Assembly: GCA_003697105.1 (NCBI GenBank)
Contig: RFFQ01000070.1
Location: 1 to 19,349, forward strand
Source of the DNA: Gemmatimonadota bacterium
GTDB taxonomy: Bacteria; 4572-55; J002
Length of the DNA: 19,349 bases
Direction of reading: 5' to 3'
Positions 17,801-19,349 of this stretch are shown one piece after another. The notes beneath the pieces were generated by a model. It was given only the letters and a program-made list of their open reading frames with translations, had not been told where the DNA came from and did not search any database. The position numbers and the translations under genes were made by a program. Every line of letters starts with the position of its first letter. Positions within the stretch are counted from its first letter, which is position 1.

Positions 17801-19349
17801 TGATCTAACCGGTACCGGTATTTCGATTGGTCGTTTGAGTGTAGCAGAAACAAATGTTGATTTTGGTGATGCCGACATTGATGATGAAATGCCACAACAA
17901 GCGATCACGGTCTCCAACGATGGCGGTACCGGCACTATTTTAATTACGGGCTTAAATTTTGGTGGAGATAATGCCGCCGATTTCATGGGTCCGAATCCAT
18001 TTGAAGCATTTGAACTGGCGCCAGATGCCAGTGAAACCATCACTTTAACTTTCGACCCCAGTGCCTTAGGCGAACGTTCTGCAACCGTAATGGTCAATGC
18101 AGAGATTACTGGTGAAACCGATCAAATCGAGCTTCCGACAACCCCAGTCAACCTGACTGGTGTCGGTGTGAAAGAAGATATTAGTGCTAATTCGTTAGCC
18201 ATTGACTTTGATCGCGTTCGTGCCGGTGAAACCGCCATGCAAACCGTCACGTTGACCAATGATGGTACAGATGAGTTAATTGTGAACGATATTGTTATTG
18301 CCGGAGAAAGTTTTACCCGCAGTGATGTCCGTGAAAATGCACCGTCCAGTACGCGCCGTGCCGGAAATGGTAGCTCCGTGATGGCAACTCGTGGTGAATC
18401 CACTAAAATTGCTACGCTTCGGGACGATAACTTCCCGTACACGGTTTTGCCCGGGGGTTCTCTGGAATTTGATGTCACGTTTGCCCCGACCGATGAAGCT
18501 ACTTATAACGGTACCGTAACGGTTACCAGTAGTGACCCGGATGAATCTCCTTTGGAAGTGACACTTACCGGTCAAGGCTTCTTGTGCCCTGGATTTTTGT
18601 TGACAGGTGTGGATGTTGATGGTTCTGTTACTGTTGGTGAACGCGTTTTGGTTGGAATGTCGGGTAGTAATACAATAACCGTTACCAATTTTGTTACCGA
18701 TCCGGATGTTGCGGGTAACTTGTTGGTAGATGTCCAACTCAGTGACAATGAGGATGGCTTATTTGGGTACCAAGTTGACTGGGGTGAATCCGGTATTGCT
18801 CCGAATGCCAGCGGAACCATTACCGTAACGTATACGCCAACCGCCTATGGTATGTCGAACGCAACATTAAACATTAGCATTTTGGGAGCGGGAGAATGTG
18901 GTCTAACCGACCCAGACCCGATTACCTTGATTGGTTCCGGGGTTGCGGCTGAAGCTGTCGTGAAAGTGTTAGATAACAACATGGCAGAACTTGCCAGTTA
19001 CGATAATATTGGGGATTTAACCGCTATTGATTTTGGTATTGTGCCGTTTGGTAGCTCGGCGATGCGTACGTTACGTTTTATGAATACGGATGGAGATGCA
19101 AATACCTACATCAGTACACTGAGTATGATGGTCTCTCTGACCGATGATGATGGCGAATTCTCCATGAGTGATACTACTGGGATTAGCATGATCGGCGCGG
19201 GAGAATCGTTTGATGTGACCATTACGTTTGCTCCAGATAGTACGGGCGGGGCTTTGCCAGGTATTCGGGATGCCCAATTTGATGGTACCACGAATGACCC
19301 AGATGAACCAACCATTAGCGTTGCGATTACCGGTGACGGTCAATATCGA
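14826..19349 (+). CDS. Giant secreted/surface multidomain protein with cohesin-like, SGWN-repeat and HYDIN-type domains (partial, 3' end missing)
   Basis: The frame is open for 1508 codons to the end of the window. ATG at 14826 follows AAGGAGGAG. Residues 1-25 are a signal peptide ending in ALA. About 26-217 resemble a cohesin-like beta-sandwich (FEFKVQYDADLLSI, LWFTALDTTATGDSSL). Two copies of a roughly 88-residue SGWNL module follow (about 219-306 and 309-388). A basic Ser/Arg-rich linker (388-463) leads to a domain with NGDPIAVGDWVGAY (about 464-585). From about 590 onward come Ig-like domains, at least four of them of ASPM-SPD-2-HYDIN / choice-of-anchor D type, starting near 890, 1000, 1118 and 1378, with typical VDFGD, NDFGEQEIGT, FDVTFAPTDEATYNGTVTV and TGQG motifs. 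A Cys-containing domain starts at 1254. The composition is acidic and Thr/Gly-rich, as in adhesins. A C-terminal sorting domain is expected beyond the window. Confidence 0.88.
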   Translation, partial: MSNRVILTLFASLLLVIGFVSSALAVNVSIVGEQDESTIEASINQRFAINVKIDLEGASLTNGVGAFEFKVQYDADLLSIENTDVLLGTVAGGETSYLAAEGRIPTHGYEYDDDGEPATLDSLIAITVEGSSGELVFACATLPQEGNEADTTNGTKVDGYLAQLWFTALDTTATGDSSLVDLVADDLILVDPAANRLEEVEGVTITTTDGYVKVKGTRTIEIPLTSGWNLISFNVLPDDQSVEAVMANVLDDVMLITTPGDGFGRGFWRPNFPFSSLSFMDPSIGYWVQMSQANTLEITGAPVAPTSRTISLSSGWNLVSYLPETAYSVEEALASILSSVQLVTTPGDGFGRGFWRPNFPFSSLSEMAEGIGYWVQTDANVELTYPANSSGSRILAANSTPQLHRSERRVSVTKAVTVPTSSVLPASSKSLYASKDMKSVSVIERNFSEREGSVLREGERDLPPGWNAPVIQTAYALVTCANATINGDPIAVGDWVGAYKMEGDNIVFAGAYQIEFEGGFGFNIYGPPYESGEEILFKVYDTSAGVEYEGFALDSEGNVTTAIWQNLFEPPFETVDLEGFRNAAPAVHIDNESDGNDNLILDFGQIPLSGNGSVSFDISNTGDDGTLLTGTLATTTPPANADVLISPDAFTDIPTDGTTETITVTVDPTESAQDGESFSATITISSNGGDQNITLSGSFIANPVIPTPSVDEGYDLTVPYHGDPEITGLELENTFNQAVTYSITTASARAERIIGASKSAVDRTLNRTKSAITEPLQVTVQKDVQGNIRSVETEPVAVGNTRVKVDVTTTSQRIAMGNVSRGGDLREDNVTVTTNPTSGTIDAGAVENVTVTFDASTAPIGSYSGNITVTVDGFGDLVIPWNLTVEGAIVSITPVSNDFGEQEIGTTSPSAEFEIANTGNVAINFDAETGEHFTVGNGSRVISGTVEAGGTTSVFVSFTPGAEGALSGELNVTPSDAVIWTNGTDIISGLTADLTGTGISIGRLSVAETNVDFGDADIDDEMPQQAITVSNDGGTGTILITGLNFGGDNAADFMGPNPFEAFELAPDASETITLTFDPSALGERSATVMVNAEITGETDQIELPTTPVNLTGVGVKEDISANSLAIDFDRVRAGETAMQTVTLTNDGTDELIVNDIVIAGESFTRSDVRENAPSSTRRAGNGSSVMATRGESTKIATLRDDNFPYTVLPGGSLEFDVTFAPTDEATYNGTVTVTSSDPDESPLEVTLTGQGFLCPGFLLTGVDVDGSVTVGERVLVGMSGSNTITVTNFVTDPDVAGNLLVDVQLSDNEDGLFGYQVDWGESGIAPNASGTITVTYTPTAYGMSNATLNISILGAGECGLTDPDPITLIGSGVAAEAVVKVLDNNMAELASYDNIGDLTAIDFGIVPFGSSAMRTLRFMNTDGDANTYISTLSMMVSLTDDDGEFSMSDTTGISMIGAGESFDVTITFAPDSTGGALPGIRDAQFDGTTNDPDEPTISVAITGDGQYR
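15606..15895 (+). repeat. Direct repeat inside the giant gene (29 bases identical, 261 bases apart)
   Basis: Bases 15606-15634 are identical to 15867-15895 and encode DGFGRGFWRP in both SGWNL modules. Similarity continues beyond this core (NFPFSSLS, then IGYWVQ) with mostly silent changes. The offset equals 87 codons. This fits a module duplication that is recent or kept alike by conversion. Confidence 0.9.

Noticed and set aside
17258-18097. Long minus-strand reading frame (279 codons) opposite the giant gene
   Set aside because: It has a Ser/Pro/Val-rich composition that simply mirrors the Thr/Gly-rich plus-strand gene, with no domain or ribosome binding site. The plus frame has signal peptide, domains and promoter.

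Overview
The window looks like chromosomal DNA from an uncultured or candidate-phylum Gram-negative bacterium of moderate GC. Two secreted proteins carry features common in the FCB superphylum and allied lineages (KSB1/Caldithrix, Marinimicrobia, Latescibacteria, Poribacteria-like groups). These are the C-terminal YPNPFNP / FlgD-like sorting module on a subtilase and a very long chain of HYDIN-type (choice-of-anchor D) Ig-like domains. A lipoprotein signal and a catalase-peroxidase fit a diderm exposed to oxygen. The phylum assignment is inference. No rRNA, tRNA, integrase or transposase was seen.

Layout. Positions 1-768 hold the 3' end of a large protein whose reading frame contains 53 tandem copies of the hexanucleotide GMCCKT, encoding alternating D/A and L/R. 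From family memory it may be the tail of a NACHT/STAND-type protein, but the diagnostic domains lie outside the window. A gene-free stretch (769-1173) follows, packed with inverted repeats and ending at a strong bidirectional terminator. From there to about 6.6 kb the genes are on the minus strand: katG (own promoter and terminator), an alanine dehydrogenase / N5-(carboxyethyl)ornithine synthase-family enzyme, a PilX-like pilus protein and a YigZ/IMPACT protein. The last three are closely spaced. Next comes a tightly coupled minus-strand pair (7559-9172 and 6811-7548): a double-lobed retropepsin-like protein and a TauE/SafE permease.

A divergently transcribed lipoprotein of the plant-type glutamine cyclotransferase family (9259-10035) converges on a secreted subtilase (10122-12917, minus). 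The convergent junction holds a G-quadruplex-type sequence and an inverted repeat. The subtilase diverges from an MmgE/PrpD-family gene (13038-14423), with overlapping face-to-face promoter candidates between them. A strong sigma70-type promoter and a leader of roughly 230 nt then precede a giant secreted multidomain protein (14826 to beyond the window end, at least 1508 residues).

How the genes relate. Most are independent housekeeping or secretion functions, and I see no single multi-gene pathway. The shared theme is the cell envelope: pilin-like protein, protease, lipoprotein, giant adhesin-like protein. I did not find a convincing complete new system. The best candidates for a closer look are the hexanucleotide-repeat gene, the hairpin cluster after it, the two-lobed protease-permease pair, and the giant surface protein with basic inserts and an internal duplication.
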